From NCBI RefSeq assembly GCF_900167455.1, contig NZ_FUWJ01000012.1, forward strand, positions 97,501-154,382: DNA of 56,882 bases. Direction: 5' to 3'. This document shows positions 12,810 to 21,555 of this stretch, piece by piece (position 1 is the first letter of the stretch; every line of letters starts with the position of its first letter). Below the pieces are notes generated by a model. That model saw only the letters and a list, made by a program, of their open reading frames with translations. It did not search any database and was not told where the DNA came from. The position numbers and the translations under genes were made by a program. The DNA is from Enhydrobacter aerosaccus (lineage in GTDB: Bacteria; Pseudomonadota; Alphaproteobacteria; Reyranellales; Reyranellaceae).

Positions 12810-12830
12810 CGCATGAGGCAACCTCATGCG
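12810..12830. terminator. Perfect 9-bp hairpin after lysC
   Basis: CGCATGAGG (12810-12818), a 3-base loop CAA, then CCTCATGCG (12822-12830). It lies 8 bases beyond the lysC stop. No T-run follows on the minus strand, so it may be a processing or stability hairpin rather than an intrinsic terminator. Confidence 0.5.
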
Positions 12831-12837
12831 TGAGGGA

Positions 12838-14085
12838 CTAGTCTGCGTCCAGTTCGTAGGCGGTGTGCAGTGCCCGGACCGCGAGTTCGGTGTACTCGGC
12901 CGCGACCAGGACGCTCACTTTGATCTCGGAGGTCGAGATCACCTGAATATTTATGCCCTTGGCGGCCAGGGTCTCGAACATCTTGAGCGCCACGCCGGCA
13001 TGGCTGCGCATGCCGACACCGATCACCGAGATCTTGGCGACATTGGTATCGGACTTCACCTCGGCGAACTTGAGGTCATTCCTGGCCTGCTGGAGCTGCT
13101 CGACGGCACGGGCGAGATCGGCTCGGGGCACCGTGAACGTGATATCGGTCGAGCTGCCATCGAGCGAGACGTTCTGCACGATCATGTCGACGTTGATGTT
13201 CGCAGCCGCCAGGGGGCCGAAGATGGCGGCGGCCACGCCCGGGCGATCGGCCACCCGCGTGACAGTGATCTTGGCTTCGTCCTTGGAGAAGGCGATGCCG
13301 CTCACGACGGATTTCTCGAGCCCTTGAGCCATGATTTCGTCCTCGTCGACAACCAGCGTTCCAGGGAGATCACTGCCGAGTGCCGCATCGAACGATGACA
13401 GCACCTGAACGCGCACATGATGATTCATCGCCAGCTCGACCGACCGCGTCTGCAGGACCTTGGAGCCCTGAGAGGCCATTTCGAGCATCTCTTCATAAGT
13501 GACCCGATCGATCTTGCGGGCCTTCTCGACGATGCGGGGATCGGTCGTATAGACCCCGTCCACATCGGTATAGATGTCGCATCGGTCGGCCTTCAGGGCC
13601 GCCGCCAGGGCAACCGCAGATGTATCCGATCCGCCGCGGCCGAGTGTCGTCACTCGTCCGTCGGGGGAGACGCCCTGGAATCCAGGCACCACCGGCACTT
13701 CACCGGCGGCCATGGTCGCGGCCATTTCCCCGGTGTCGATGTGCCGGATGCGTGCCTTGGCATAAGCATCATCCGTCTTGATCGGAATTTGCCAGGACAT
13801 CCAGGAGCGCGATTTCACGCCTTCCTGCTGCAGGGCCAGCGCCAGGAGACCGATCGTCACCTGCTCGCCGGTCGCGACGACGACGTCGTATTCGCGCGGA
13901 TCATGCAAAGGCGCGATCTCGTTCACCCATTTCACGAGCTGGTTGGTCGTACCCGACATTGCCGACACCACCACGGCAACCTCGTTGCCCCGTTGGACTT
14001 CGGCTTTGACCTTACGGGCGACATTCTTGATGCGATCAGTATCGCCGACCGAAGTTCCGCCAAATTTGAGAACGATGCGCGCCAT
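12838..14085 (-). CDS. lysC: Aspartate kinase
   Basis: Phosphorylates aspartate, the first step towards lysine, threonine, methionine and diaminopimelate. The 415-residue protein begins MARIVLKFGGTSVGD (the kinase nucleotide signature), has TLGRGGSDTSAVALAA in the catalytic domain, and two C-terminal ACT domains for allosteric feedback. The ATG at 14085 is chosen because it puts the KFGGTSVG motif at the usual N-terminal place; the longer frame up to 14244 runs into ubiG. It is divergent from ubiG across 58 bases. A possible promoter (TTGACC at 14135-14130, CTATAC at 14110-14105, 19-base spacer) is weak. Confidence 0.97.
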   Translation of the reverse strand: MARIVLKFGGTSVGDTDRIKNVARKVKAEVQRGNEVAVVVSAMSGTTNQLVKWVNEIAPLHDPREYDVVVATGEQVTIGLLALALQQEGVKSRSWMSWQIPIKTDDAYAKARIRHIDTGEMAATMAAGEVPVVPGFQGVSPDGRVTTLGRGGSDTSAVALAAALKADRCDIYTDVDGVYTTDPRIVEKARKIDRVTYEEMLEMASQGSKVLQTRSVELAMNHHVRVQVLSSFDAALGSDLPGTLVVDEDEIMAQGLEKSVVSGIAFSKDEAKITVTRVADRPGVAAAIFGPLAAANINVDMIVQNVSLDGSSTDITFTVPRADLARAVEQLQQARNDLKFAEVKSDTNVAKISVIGVGMRSHAGVALKMFETLAAKGINIQVISTSEIKVSVLVAAEYTELAVRALHTAYELDAD

Positions 14086-14143
14086 GGACCTGCTCGAAAG
14101 CGCGGTATAGACACCGGCAACACCATATGGGTCAAGGGTAGCC

Positions 14144-14914
14144 ATGGCCGGTTCAGCACAGTTCTCCGATGCCGCGACGGTCGATCCGGCCGAAGTCGAG
14201 CGCTTTGCCCGCATCGCCGAGGAATGGTGGGATCCCAAGGGCAAGTTCGCGCCGCTTCATCGCCTGAACCCGGTACGACTCGCCTATATCCGAGATCGCG
14301 CCGCCGCCCACTGGCACCGCGACGCCTTGTCAGGCCAGCCATTGCAGGGGCTGTCGCTGCTCGATATCGGCTGCGGTGGGGGCCTGATTGCCGAACCGAT
14401 GGCGCGTTTGGGCGCCAATGTCACCGGCATCGACGCGGCCGATCGGAATATCGCCACGGCCAGCCTTCATGCCGAACGTCAAGGTCTCAGCATCGACTAT
14501 CGCGCCACAACGGCCGAGGCCGTGGCCCGCTCGGGGCAGCGCTTCGACATCGTCCTCGCCCTCGAGATCGTCGAGCACGTGGCCGACGTCGATCTTTTTC
14601 TGCAGACCTGTGCCCAGTTGGTGAAACCTGGTGGATTGCTGTTCCTCTCCACCCTCAATCGCACCGCCAAGGCGTGGGCCATGGCGGTCGCGGGCGCCGA
14701 GTATGTTTTGCGCTGGTTGCCGCGCGGCACGCACGACTGGCGGAAATTCCTCAAGCCGTCCGAAGTCGTTCGAGGGTTGCGGTCCGGCGGCATCGATCCG
14801 CAGGAAATCGTCGGCGTGGTTTACAGCCCGCTCAGTCGGACCTGGTCGCTGAACAGGAACGACCTCGACGTGAATTACATGCTTTATGGCATCGCCCCCA
14901 CTACTGGGAGCTGA
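14144..14914 (+). CDS. ubiG: Ubiquinone biosynthesis O-methyltransferase UbiG
   Basis: Class I SAM methyltransferase of 256 residues that performs both O-methylations in ubiquinone synthesis. The N-terminus has the UbiG-type segment IAEEWWDPKGKFAPLH; the SAM motif is LLDIGCGGGLIAEPMARLG and the acidic loop is ALEIVEHVAD. The length and whole-family pattern fit UbiG rather than a generic methyltransferase. It is transcribed divergently from lysC, with overlapping promoter space. Confidence 0.95.
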   Translation: MAGSAQFSDAATVDPAEVERFARIAEEWWDPKGKFAPLHRLNPVRLAYIRDRAAAHWHRDALSGQPLQGLSLLDIGCGGGLIAEPMARLGANVTGIDAADRNIATASLHAERQGLSIDYRATTAEAVARSGQRFDIVLALEIVEHVADVDLFLQTCAQLVKPGGLLFLSTLNRTAKAWAMAVAGAEYVLRWLPRGTHDWRKFLKPSEVVRGLRSGGIDPQEIVGVVYSPLSRTWSLNRNDLDVNYMLYGIAPTTGS

Positions 14915-14978
14915 CGCAATCACCGGGCCCGCTGGCTAGACAGCCGGCGCTCCGTCCTTGCAGCCCCGGGATGGCGCT

Positions 14979-15458
14979 TCAGTTGCCCCGAGGCAGCCAG
15001 GGCAGTCGGCCGAACTCGATCCCTTCCTCGGCCAATGCCTCGGCTTCCTCTTCCGTCGTCTGGCCGTAGATGCCGCGCTTGTCGCTCTCGCCGTAGTGAA
15101 TCTTGCGGGCTTCCTCGGCGAACTTGTCGCCAACGTGCTCGCAGTTCTTCTCGACTTCAGCGCGGACCTTCAGAAGCGCCTCGCGCAGTTCCTTCGGCAT
15201 ATGGCGGGCGAGCGCGGCCATCTTCTGCTGCTCGGCCGACGGCACTGGGGCGGGAGGAGCCTCGGCCGGGACCTCAACTTCGACGCCCTTGCCACCCTTG
15301 CCGATACGCGGCGCCATGATCGCCCGGGCGACCTTGGTGTCGCCGCAGTCCGGGCAGCCGATCAAGGCCTTCTTTTCCTGGCGTTCATAGGTCTTGCTGT
15401 CCTTGAACCAGCTCTCGAACTCATGGCCTTTGGAACAGCGCAGTCGATATAAGATCAT
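14979..15458 (-). CDS. DUF1178 family protein
   Basis: A 159-residue soluble protein that begins MILYRLRCSKGHEFESWF and contains two CxxC-like pairs, RCSKGH and GCPDCG, resembling a small zinc ribbon; the rest is Glu/Lys-rich and helical. DUF1178 is conserved in alphaproteobacteria and has no established function. The ATG at 15458 is chosen from the conserved start; it has no clear ribosome site (the preceding bases are T-rich). A CIRCE-like operator begins 24 bases upstream, so HrcA control is possible. It converges with ubiG and is divergent from the methyltransferase gene at 15526. Confidence 0.9.
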   Translation of the reverse strand: MILYRLRCSKGHEFESWFKDSKTYERQEKKALIGCPDCGDTKVARAIMAPRIGKGGKGVEVEVPAEAPPAPVPSAEQQKMAALARHMPKELREALLKVRAEVEKNCEHVGDKFAEEARKIHYGESDKRGIYGQTTEEEAEALAEEGIEFGRLPWLPRGN

Positions 15459-15482
15459 GAAACAACGAATGATTTTGGTTTC

Positions 15483-15507
15483 TGGCACTCTCCGCAAGGG
15501 AGTGCCA
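15483..15507. promoter_or_regulatory. CIRCE-like HrcA operator
   Basis: TGGCACTC (15483-15490), exactly nine bases, then GAGTGCCA (15500-15507): a perfect 8-bp inverted repeat with the CIRCE spacing. The CIRCE consensus is TTAGCACTC-N9-GAGTGCTAA; comparing 9-base halves, 15 of 18 positions match. HrcA binds CIRCE to repress chaperone genes in the absence of stress. It lies 24 bases from the DUF1178 start and 18 bases from the divergent methyltransferase start, so it could control either or both. Confidence 0.75.
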
Positions 15508-15525
15508 ACATGATGGGGTGCGAAC

Positions 15526-16041
15526 GTGGCTGACGCAAGAGGGTCGACGCCTTCCCCCTGGATATTGCAGTGGGCGGGGCTAATCCCGGCTGAAGCGACG
15601 GTCCTCGACGTCGCCGCCGGCAGCGGGCGCCACGCCCTGTTCTTCGCCCAGCGTGGAAATCCGGTGGTCGCGGTGGACCGCGACATTAGCCGGCTTGCAG
15701 ATCATCCGAACATCCAAGCCGTCGAAGCCGATCTCGAAAATGGCAGTCCATGGCCTCTGCCGAACCGCACTTTCGGCGCCGTGATCGTGACCAACTATCT
15801 CTATCGTCGCCTGATCCCGACGCTTGTGCAGACGGTCTCGCACGGTGGGATATTGCTCTACGAGACGTTCATGATCGGCAACGAACGTTTCGGCAAACCG
15901 AGTCGGCCGGACTTCCTGCTGAAGGATGGCGAACTGCTGGAGATCGTGCGGGGAGCCTTTTCGGTGATTGCCTACGAGGCGCGGATGATCAGCGAGCCCC
16001 GCATGGCGATGGTGCAGCGGATTGCGGCGCGCAAGACATAG
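15526..16041 (+). CDS. Class I SAM-dependent methyltransferase (TehB-like)
   Basis: A 171-residue protein with the SAM-binding motif VLDVAAGSGRHALFFAQRG and an acidic post-motif VAVDRD. It is short and lacks extra domains, resembling the TehB/UbiE-like group; the substrate cannot be named. The start is GTG at 15526, with a GGGG ribosome site at 15515-15518; a stop codon just upstream in frame (15511-15513) rules out a longer protein. It is divergent from DUF1178 across a CIRCE-like operator, so heat-shock-linked expression is possible. Confidence 0.85.
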   Translation: MADARGSTPSPWILQWAGLIPAEATVLDVAAGSGRHALFFAQRGNPVVAVDRDISRLADHPNIQAVEADLENGSPWPLPNRTFGAVIVTNYLYRRLIPTLVQTVSHGGILLYETFMIGNERFGKPSRPDFLLKDGELLEIVRGAFSVIAYEARMISEPRMAMVQRIAARKT

Positions 16042-16062
16042 CGGCGCAACCGGATATCGGGG

Positions 16063-16932
16063 CTATTCCGCCGCCTTGGCCGCCTCGGATTTGTAGAGGA
16101 CCGGCGCCGCGTATTCGCGATCATGCGTCAGCGACGGCACCATGCTGCGGGCTTCGGCAACCTTGGCCAGGTCGATATCGGCGACGATGAACCCGGCTTT
16201 TTCCCCGCCGGCATCGGCCAGGACCTCGCCCCACGGGGCGACGACGATCGAATGGCCGTAGGTCTTACGATTCGATCCCTTGTGAGTGCCGACCTGCGCC
16301 GGCGCAAACACGAAGCAGCCGGTCTCCACGGCCCGCGCCCGAATCAGCGTATGCCAATGCGCCTGACCGGTCGGCACGGTGAAGGACGACGGGATGGCGA
16401 TCATCGTCGCGCCGGCATGGGCGAGATCGCGGTAAAGATAGGGGAAGCGAAGGTCGTAGCAGATCGTCATGCCCAGCGTACCCCACGGAGTCTCGGCCAG
16501 GACCGACCTTTCGCCAGGCTTGAAGGTCGAGGATTCGCGATAGCTCTCGCCACCGGCGAGCTTGACGTCGAACATGTGAATCTTGTCGTAGCTGGCAACG
16601 ACAGTGCCGGTGGCATCGATCAGGTAGGAGCGATTGCGGATCTGCTCCTCGCCGGGCTGCCGGACATGGATCGATCCGAGCAGGAACCAAGTGCCGGTCT
16701 CGCGCGCGGCCGCTCGAGCGGTAGCCAGCATGGCGTGGCTCTCTTCGGTTTCCGCCTTGGCCAGGGTCTCGTTGCGATTGGCGCCGATCAGGCCGGTATT
16801 CTCCGGCGTCATGATGAAATCGGCGCCGGCCTCGCGCGCCAATCGGGCCTGCTCACGCACAAAGGCCACGTTCTCGGCCATGTCGTTGCTGACGTTTGTC
16901 TGGATCAGACCGGCCTTGAACGTGCTGCTCAC
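16063..16932 (-). CDS. Carbon-nitrogen hydrolase (Nit-type nitrilase superfamily)
   Basis: The 289-residue protein carries the nitrilase catalytic triad: Glu44 (TPENTG), Lys117 (SYDKIHMFD) and Cys158 (MTICYDLRFP). The YDKIHLFD and CYDLRFP forms are those of the Nit1/Nit2 branch, which hydrolyses deaminated glutathione or omega-amidated 2-oxoacids, i.e. metabolite repair. Its neighbour is grxC (14 bases upstream), which fits a glutathione-related role, although the exact substrate is an inference. An operon with grxC and comF is likely. Confidence 0.92.
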   Translation of the reverse strand: MSSTFKAGLIQTNVSNDMAENVAFVREQARLAREAGADFIMTPENTGLIGANRNETLAKAETEESHAMLATARAAARETGTWFLLGSIHVRQPGEEQIRNRSYLIDATGTVVASYDKIHMFDVKLAGGESYRESSTFKPGERSVLAETPWGTLGMTICYDLRFPYLYRDLAHAGATMIAIPSSFTVPTGQAHWHTLIRARAVETGCFVFAPAQVGTHKGSNRKTYGHSIVVAPWGEVLADAGGEKAGFIVADIDLAKVAEARSMVPSLTHDREYAAPVLYKSEAAKAAE

Positions 16933-16945
16933 AGGAGTCTCTCCC

Positions 16946-17206
16946 TCAGGCGGCTGCGGTCAGCAGGGGATCGAGCTTGCCCTCGCGGTCGAGGGCGGCC
17001 AGCTCATCGGACCCACCGATATGCCGGCCATTGATGAAGATCTGCGGCACGGTCGAGCGCTTGGAACGCTCGCGCATCTCGGTCCGCTTGGCCGCGTCCT
17101 CCATGACGTCCATCTCCTCGTAGGAGACGCCCTTCCTGTCGAGCAGCGCCTTGGCCCGGGCGCAGTAGCCGCAAAAGGGCGTGGTGTAGATTTCGATCTT
17201 CGCCAT
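16946..17206 (-). CDS. grxC: Glutaredoxin 3
   Basis: An 86-residue glutaredoxin beginning MAKIEIYTTPFCGYC; Cys12 and Cys15 form the dithiol CGYC active site. The cis-proline segment STVPQIFINGRHIGGSDEL binds glutathione. It reduces protein disulfides and mixed disulfides in the cytosol. The ATG at 17206 is the family start; the upstream extension of the frame overlaps comF and is not used. It lies between comF and the nitrilase gene, all on the minus strand. Confidence 0.96.
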   Translation of the reverse strand: MAKIEIYTTPFCGYCARAKALLDRKGVSYEEMDVMEDAAKRTEMRERSKRSTVPQIFINGRHIGGSDELAALDREGKLDPLLTAAA

Positions 17207-17225
17207 CGGAAACTCCTTGCCCAAA

Positions 17226-17975
17226 CTATAGCGCTGGCCGGACGACCCGCGCCAGCGTGAGCACATCGACCCGGCGCGCCCCCGCCGCGAGCAGCGGACG
17301 GGCGCAGGCCTCCGCCGTGGCTCCCGTCGTCAGGACATCGTCGACCAGCACCACGACTTTGCCCTTGAGCTTGCCGGTCCAGCGCGGATGAACCTCGAAC
17401 GCCTTGCTAACGTTGTGGCGGCGCTCGCTGGCCGCAAGGCCCGCCTGCGACCCTGTCCATCGCCGCCGCCGGAGGAGGTCCGGCACCAGCTCGATCGGCC
17501 CCTCCGTCGCCCGCGTGACATGGCGGGCCAGCAGCAGGGCTTGGTTGTAACGCCGCATGAAAAGCCGCCGCCAATGAAGGGGTACCGGCGTCAGCAGATC
17601 GGCCTCGGCGAGCAAGTCGGCGCCGGCCCGGGCCATCCATTGGCCGCAGGCACGGGCCATGTCCGTGCGGTCGCCATGTTTGAAGGGCAGGACGAGGTGG
17701 CGGCTCTTGTCGTTATAGACCAGAGCGGAACGCGCCCGGCCGAATCTCGGAGGCCGCGCCAGACAGGCAGCACAGAGGCTCCCCGTCTCGATTTCTTCCG
17801 CGAAAGGCGTTCCGCAGCGTGCGCAATGCGGCGACGAGATGAACGAAAAGCTGGGCCAACACCGGGCGCATAGCGCGCCCGGCGTCTCCACGATCTCGCC
17901 GCATCCGAGGCACAGAGGCGGAAGTACGCTGTCGAGAAGCCGCCGTCCGGCGACCGCGCAGGCATGCAGCAGCAT
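17226..17975 (-). CDS. ComF family phosphoribosyltransferase-like protein
   Basis: The 249-residue protein has an N-terminal four-cysteine zinc site (CLGCGE and CARC, then CARCGTPF and CAACL) and a C-terminal type I phosphoribosyltransferase fold with the PRPP loop VVLVDDVLTTGATAEAC. ComF proteins are needed for DNA uptake in some bacteria and are linked to natural competence and recombination; the enzymatic activity, if any, is unclear. In alphaproteobacteria it is usually next to grxC, as here. The start of the neighbouring divergent gene is close (83 bases). Confidence 0.9.
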   Translation of the reverse strand: MLLHACAVAGRRLLDSVLPPLCLGCGEIVETPGALCARCWPSFSFISSPHCARCGTPFAEEIETGSLCAACLARPPRFGRARSALVYNDKSRHLVLPFKHGDRTDMARACGQWMARAGADLLAEADLLTPVPLHWRRLFMRRYNQALLLARHVTRATEGPIELVPDLLRRRRWTGSQAGLAASERRHNVSKAFEVHPRWTGKLKGKVVVLVDDVLTTGATAEACARPLLAAGARRVDVLTLARVVRPAL

Positions 17976-18057
17976 CCCCGATTAGATGCCGGCCAAATGT
18001 GCCTCCAAAAGGGCGACGCCCCTATTCGCCGCCAGCCTTTCGCCCTACATACAGCCC

Positions 18058-18972
18058 GTGCAGCCGCCCGACCCCTTGCTGGTCTTCGACCGTTCCGCGC
18101 TCCGCCAGCGGCGTGACCGCGCGGCCCGGCAATGGGACCGCATGTCGTTCCTGAAGCGCGAGATCGCCGAGCGGCTGGTGGAGCGGCTCGACGATGTGCG
18201 CCGGACCTTCAAGCGCGGGCTCGATCTCGGCTGCCATGGCGACGAGATCGCCGCGTCGCTCGACGGCCGGGCGACGGTTCGCGACCTGGTGCGATGCGAT
18301 CTCGGTTTTGCATTCGCGCGCAGGATCCACGGACCTGCGGTCGTGGCGGACGAGGAAGCGTTGCCGTTCGCGCCGAACAGCTTCGATCTCGTGCTGAGCG
18401 CCATGACCCTGCACTGGGTCAACGATCTTCCCGGCACGCTGATCCAGATCAGGCGTTGCCTGGAACCTGACGGTCTCTTTCTGGGTGCCATGCTGGGGGG
18501 ACGCACGCTCTGGCAGCTGCGCCAGGCGCTGGCGGAAGCCGAAAGCGAGATCGAAAGCGGTCTCAGCCCGAGGATCTCGCCATTCGCCGATCTGCGCGAC
18601 GCCGCCGGCTTGCTGCAACGCGCCGGCTTCGCCTTGCCCGTCGCCGACAGCGAGAAGATCGACGTCGAATATGAGCACGCCCTCGCCCTGATGCGCGAGT
18701 TGAGCGCGATGGGCGAGGCGAACCTGGTCTCCGAACGCCGCCGCGGCTTCAGTCGGCGGACGACATTGCTGCGCGCGGCAGAGATCTATGCCGACCGTTT
18801 CACCGCGCCGTCAGGACGCGTCACGGCAAGCTTCGAAGTCCTCTTCCTTCATGGCTGGGCGCCGCATGACTCGCAGCCCAAACCGCTCAAGCCGGGCACG
18901 GCGCAGCATCGTCTTGCGGCTGCGCTCGGAACCGCCGAGATGAGCGCCGGCGAGAAAGCGAAACGGAACTGA
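18058..18972 (+). CDS. Methyltransferase-domain protein (BioC / NDUFAF5-like)
   Basis: About 304 residues. It starts QPPDPLLVFDRSALRQRRDRAA, the conserved beginning of the alphaproteobacterial family related to mitochondrial NDUFAF5, and has the degenerate SAM motif GLDLGCHGDEIAASL, then VLSAMTLHWVNDLPG. NDUFAF5 hydroxylates an arginine of complex I; whether the bacterial form does the same is unknown. I chose the GTG at 18058; an ATG at 17986 is also in frame but adds a non-conserved stretch. It is directly followed by a membrane-protein gene. Confidence 0.83.
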   Translation: MQPPDPLLVFDRSALRQRRDRAARQWDRMSFLKREIAERLVERLDDVRRTFKRGLDLGCHGDEIAASLDGRATVRDLVRCDLGFAFARRIHGPAVVADEEALPFAPNSFDLVLSAMTLHWVNDLPGTLIQIRRCLEPDGLFLGAMLGGRTLWQLRQALAEAESEIESGLSPRISPFADLRDAAGLLQRAGFALPVADSEKIDVEYEHALALMRELSAMGEANLVSERRRGFSRRTTLLRAAEIYADRFTAPSGRVTASFEVLFLHGWAPHDSQPKPLKPGTAQHRLAAALGTAEMSAGEKAKRN

Positions 18973-18974
18973 TC

Positions 18975-19778
18975 GTGCCAGCTGCCAAATTGTTGTCCGG
19001 TGAAGTGCTGTCGGAGAGCTTCGGCTTCTTCTTCAACAATCTTTCCGCTTTCTTCCACCTGGTCACGGTGCCCTGGATCCTGTCGCTGCTGCTGCGCGTG
19101 GCGTTCGATCTGATCGCCAGCGACTTGTTGATCATGGTGCTTCTCGAGAAGGCCGCAGACCTGATCCCGACCGTGATGTTCCTGGTGGGCTGGATGCGCT
19201 TCGTCCTGCTCGGGCCGTCGAGGATCGGCAACATACCCGGCCTTTCCTGGACGGGGCGAGAGACGGCATTCCTGATCCATCTCATCAAGGTCGCCGGCGT
19301 CACCTTCATCCTGCTGGCCGGCTTCACCTTCCTGGCCGGTGCCATCGATCCGGCGATGCTCGGCCAGCCGCTCGATCCCGAGTTGGCGCGCCGCGAGGCC
19401 CTGGCGGCCCCTCTCGGCGCCGGCTTCATCGTCTCCGCACTCCTCGCCCTGCGCGTCAGCTTCGGACTGGCGGGAACGGCCATCGACATTCCGTTCAATC
19501 CGCGTCAGGCCTGGGCGGCGAGTCGCGGCAGCGCCTGGGTCATCATTGGCGCCCTGTTCGTGATCTTCGTCTCCAGCGGAATAGCTACGATCGTCGCGGC
19601 CCTCGTGCCGCTGGCTCTGGTGCGCGGTGCACTGGACGCGACAATGGCGGCCGCGATCATCGCCTGGACGGTGGCGATCCTCGTGTCCTATGCCGGCGTC
19701 GCCGTGGTGGGAACCGCTCAGGCGATCATCTTCCGCCGCCTGACGGGCTGGCGCGACGTGCCCGCCCCGGTTGCCTAA
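18975..19778 (+). CDS. Hypothetical multi-pass membrane protein
   Basis: The 267-residue product has about six hydrophobic segments (for example near residues 27-50, 62-75, 98-120, 148-165, 188-213 and 222-248) and little polar sequence, so it is an inner-membrane protein. I do not recognise the family; the layout is similar to YIP1-like or DUF975-like proteins, but no diagnostic motif is visible. It starts with GTG 2 bases after the methyltransferase stop, so the two are probably translated together. Confidence 0.75.
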   Translation: MPAAKLLSGEVLSESFGFFFNNLSAFFHLVTVPWILSLLLRVAFDLIASDLLIMVLLEKAADLIPTVMFLVGWMRFVLLGPSRIGNIPGLSWTGRETAFLIHLIKVAGVTFILLAGFTFLAGAIDPAMLGQPLDPELARREALAAPLGAGFIVSALLALRVSFGLAGTAIDIPFNPRQAWAASRGSAWVIIGALFVIFVSSGIATIVAALVPLALVRGALDATMAAAIIAWTVAILVSYAGVAVVGTAQAIIFRRLTGWRDVPAPVA

Positions 19779-19787
19779 AGGGCTCGC

Positions 19788-20240
19788 CTAAAGCAGGTCG
19801 CGCAACAATCCCACCAGCGGCAGATCCGCCGGCGGCATGGGATACTGCGAGAGTTCGGCCGGACGCACCCACTTCAGCACCTGCCCTTCCCGCGGTTGCG
19901 GCGTGCCCAACCACTTGCGACAGGCGAAGACCGGCATCAGCAGATGAAATTTCTCGTAGCCGTGGCTGGCGAAGGCGATCGGCGCCAGGCAACTGGTCGC
20001 GGTCTCGATGCCGAGTTCCTCGTGCAGTTCACGCACGAGCGCCTGCTCCGGCGTCTCGCCGGGATCGACCTTGCCGCCGGGGAACTCCCAGAGCCCGGCC
20101 ATCGACTTGCCCGCCGGCCTCTGCGCGATCAGAAGGCGGCCGTCGGCATCCACCAGCGCCACCGCCGCGACCAGCACGAGCGGACGATCGCCGAGGGGCG
20201 GCGGACCTCCCGGACACTCCTGCTCGAAGGACAGGCTCAA
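19788..20240 (-). CDS. mutT: MutT-type NUDIX hydrolase (8-oxo-dGTP diphosphatase)
   Basis: Contains the full NUDIX box GKVDPGETPEQALVRELHEE followed by LG (G-x5-E-x7-RE-x2-EE-x-G). The preceding AGLWEFPGGK and the ~150-residue length fit MutT, which clears oxidised GTP nucleotides. The start is unclear: the TTG at 20240 overlaps the argJ stop (TTGA), suggesting translational coupling; a GTG about 60 bases further in is an alternative. It lies directly downstream of argJ, a frequent alphaproteobacterial pair. Confidence 0.9.
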   Translation of the reverse strand: MSLSFEQECPGGPPPLGDRPLVLVAAVALVDADGRLLIAQRPAGKSMAGLWEFPGGKVDPGETPEQALVRELHEELGIETATSCLAPIAFASHGYEKFHLLMPVFACRKWLGTPQPREGQVLKWVRPAELSQYPMPPADLPLVGLLRDLL

Positions 20241-21475
20241 GAACGATAGCTGCCGTTGATGTCGATGTAGCCGTGCGTCAGATCGCACGTCCAAACCGTG
20301 GCGCGACCGCGCCCGATGCCGAGATCGACGTCGATCACGATGTCGGTGCCCTTGATGTGCCGCACGACCGGCGCCTCGTCGTAATTCGGAACGACCTGGC
20401 CGCCGTCGGTGATCTTCACGCCGCCGATGGAGATGCGCAGCTTGTCCCGGTCGGCCCGTTCGCCGGACTTGCCGACCGCCATGACGATGCGGCCCCAATT
20501 GGCGTCTTCGCCGGCCATGGCCGTCTTGACCAGGGGCGAGTTGGCGATCGCGAGCCCGATCTTGCGGGCCGCGCCGTTGGACGACGCCCCACCGATATTG
20601 ATGGTGATGAACTTGGTCGCGCCTTCGCCGTCCCGCGCCAGAAGCTGGGCGAGCTCGATCAGGATCTCGTCGAGCGCGCGCTTGAAATCGACGAGGACGG
20701 GGTCGTCGGACTCCTCGATCGGTGCGTGGCGCGCGGCTCCACTCGCCGCAAGCAGCAAGGTATCGCTGGTCGAGGTATCGCCATCGACCGTCACGCAATT
20801 GAGCGATTTGTCCGCCGCATCGGACAGTAGCTTCTGCAGCACGGCACCCGGGATCTTGGCATCAGTGAAGACGAACCCCAGCATGGTGGCCATGTCCGGC
20901 GCGATCATGCCCGACCCCTTGAGGAATCCGTTGAGGGTCACCGTGCGCTCGCCGATGCGCGCCTGACGCGTCGCCAGCTTGGGGAAGGTGTCGGTGGTCA
21001 TGATCGCCCCTGCCGCCCCGGACCAGTTGTCCTCGCGGGCACCCTTGATCAGGGCCGGCACGACCGCGGCGATCTTCTCCCATTCGAGCGGCTGCCCGAT
21101 GACGCCGGTGGACGCCATGAACACTTCGTTGCGAGGACAGCCGAGCGCCTGCGCGACGGCGCGCGTGCTCTCCTCGACCGCCTTGTCGCCGAGCTTGCCG
21201 GTGAAGGCATTCGCGTTTCCGGCATTCACCAGGATGGCGCGGGCCTTGCCCCGCGACAGGTTCTTGCGGCACCAGTCGACCGGTGCCGAGCAGGTCTTGG
21301 ATTTGGTCAGAACGCCGGCGATCGTCGCCCCTGCCGGCAACACCGCCAGCATGACGTCATCTCGTCCCGTGTAGCGCACGCCGGATGCTGCAGAGGCGAG
21401 CTTGACGCCCGCGACTCGCGGCAGGGTCGGCGTCGTCTTGGGCGCGAGGGGCGATACAGCGTGCTTGACGGACAT
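20237..21475 (-). CDS. argJ: Bifunctional ornithine acetyltransferase / N-acetylglutamate synthase
   Basis: ArgJ recycles the acetyl group in arginine synthesis: N-acetylornithine plus glutamate gives ornithine plus N-acetylglutamate. The 412-residue precursor has the self-cleavage site DMATMLGF, where the chain is cut before Thr to give alpha and beta subunits with Thr as the nucleophile. The KGSGMIAPDMATML stretch and the C-terminal GYIDINGSYRS are diagnostic. mutT follows with a 4-base overlap. Confidence 0.97.
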   Translation of the reverse strand: MSVKHAVSPLAPKTTPTLPRVAGVKLASAASGVRYTGRDDVMLAVLPAGATIAGVLTKSKTCSAPVDWCRKNLSRGKARAILVNAGNANAFTGKLGDKAVEESTRAVAQALGCPRNEVFMASTGVIGQPLEWEKIAAVVPALIKGAREDNWSGAAGAIMTTDTFPKLATRQARIGERTVTLNGFLKGSGMIAPDMATMLGFVFTDAKIPGAVLQKLLSDAADKSLNCVTVDGDTSTSDTLLLAASGAARHAPIEESDDPVLVDFKRALDEILIELAQLLARDGEGATKFITINIGGASSNGAARKIGLAIANSPLVKTAMAGEDANWGRIVMAVGKSGERADRDKLRISIGGVKITDGGQVVPNYDEAPVVRHIKGTDIVIDVDLGIGRGRATVWTCDLTHGYIDINGSYRS

Positions 21476-21555
21476 GTGTCTCCTCTTGCCGCCGGCTGGT
21501 ATGCCGGACGGCCGAAGCGCGGAGACTACACCAGAAAATCCGAGAAAGGTGAGCC

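Noticed and set aside
19788..20798. mutT frame extended to 336 residues
   Set aside because: The extra part overlaps argJ in another frame and is low-complexity Arg-rich; the NUDIX domain starts near 20200.
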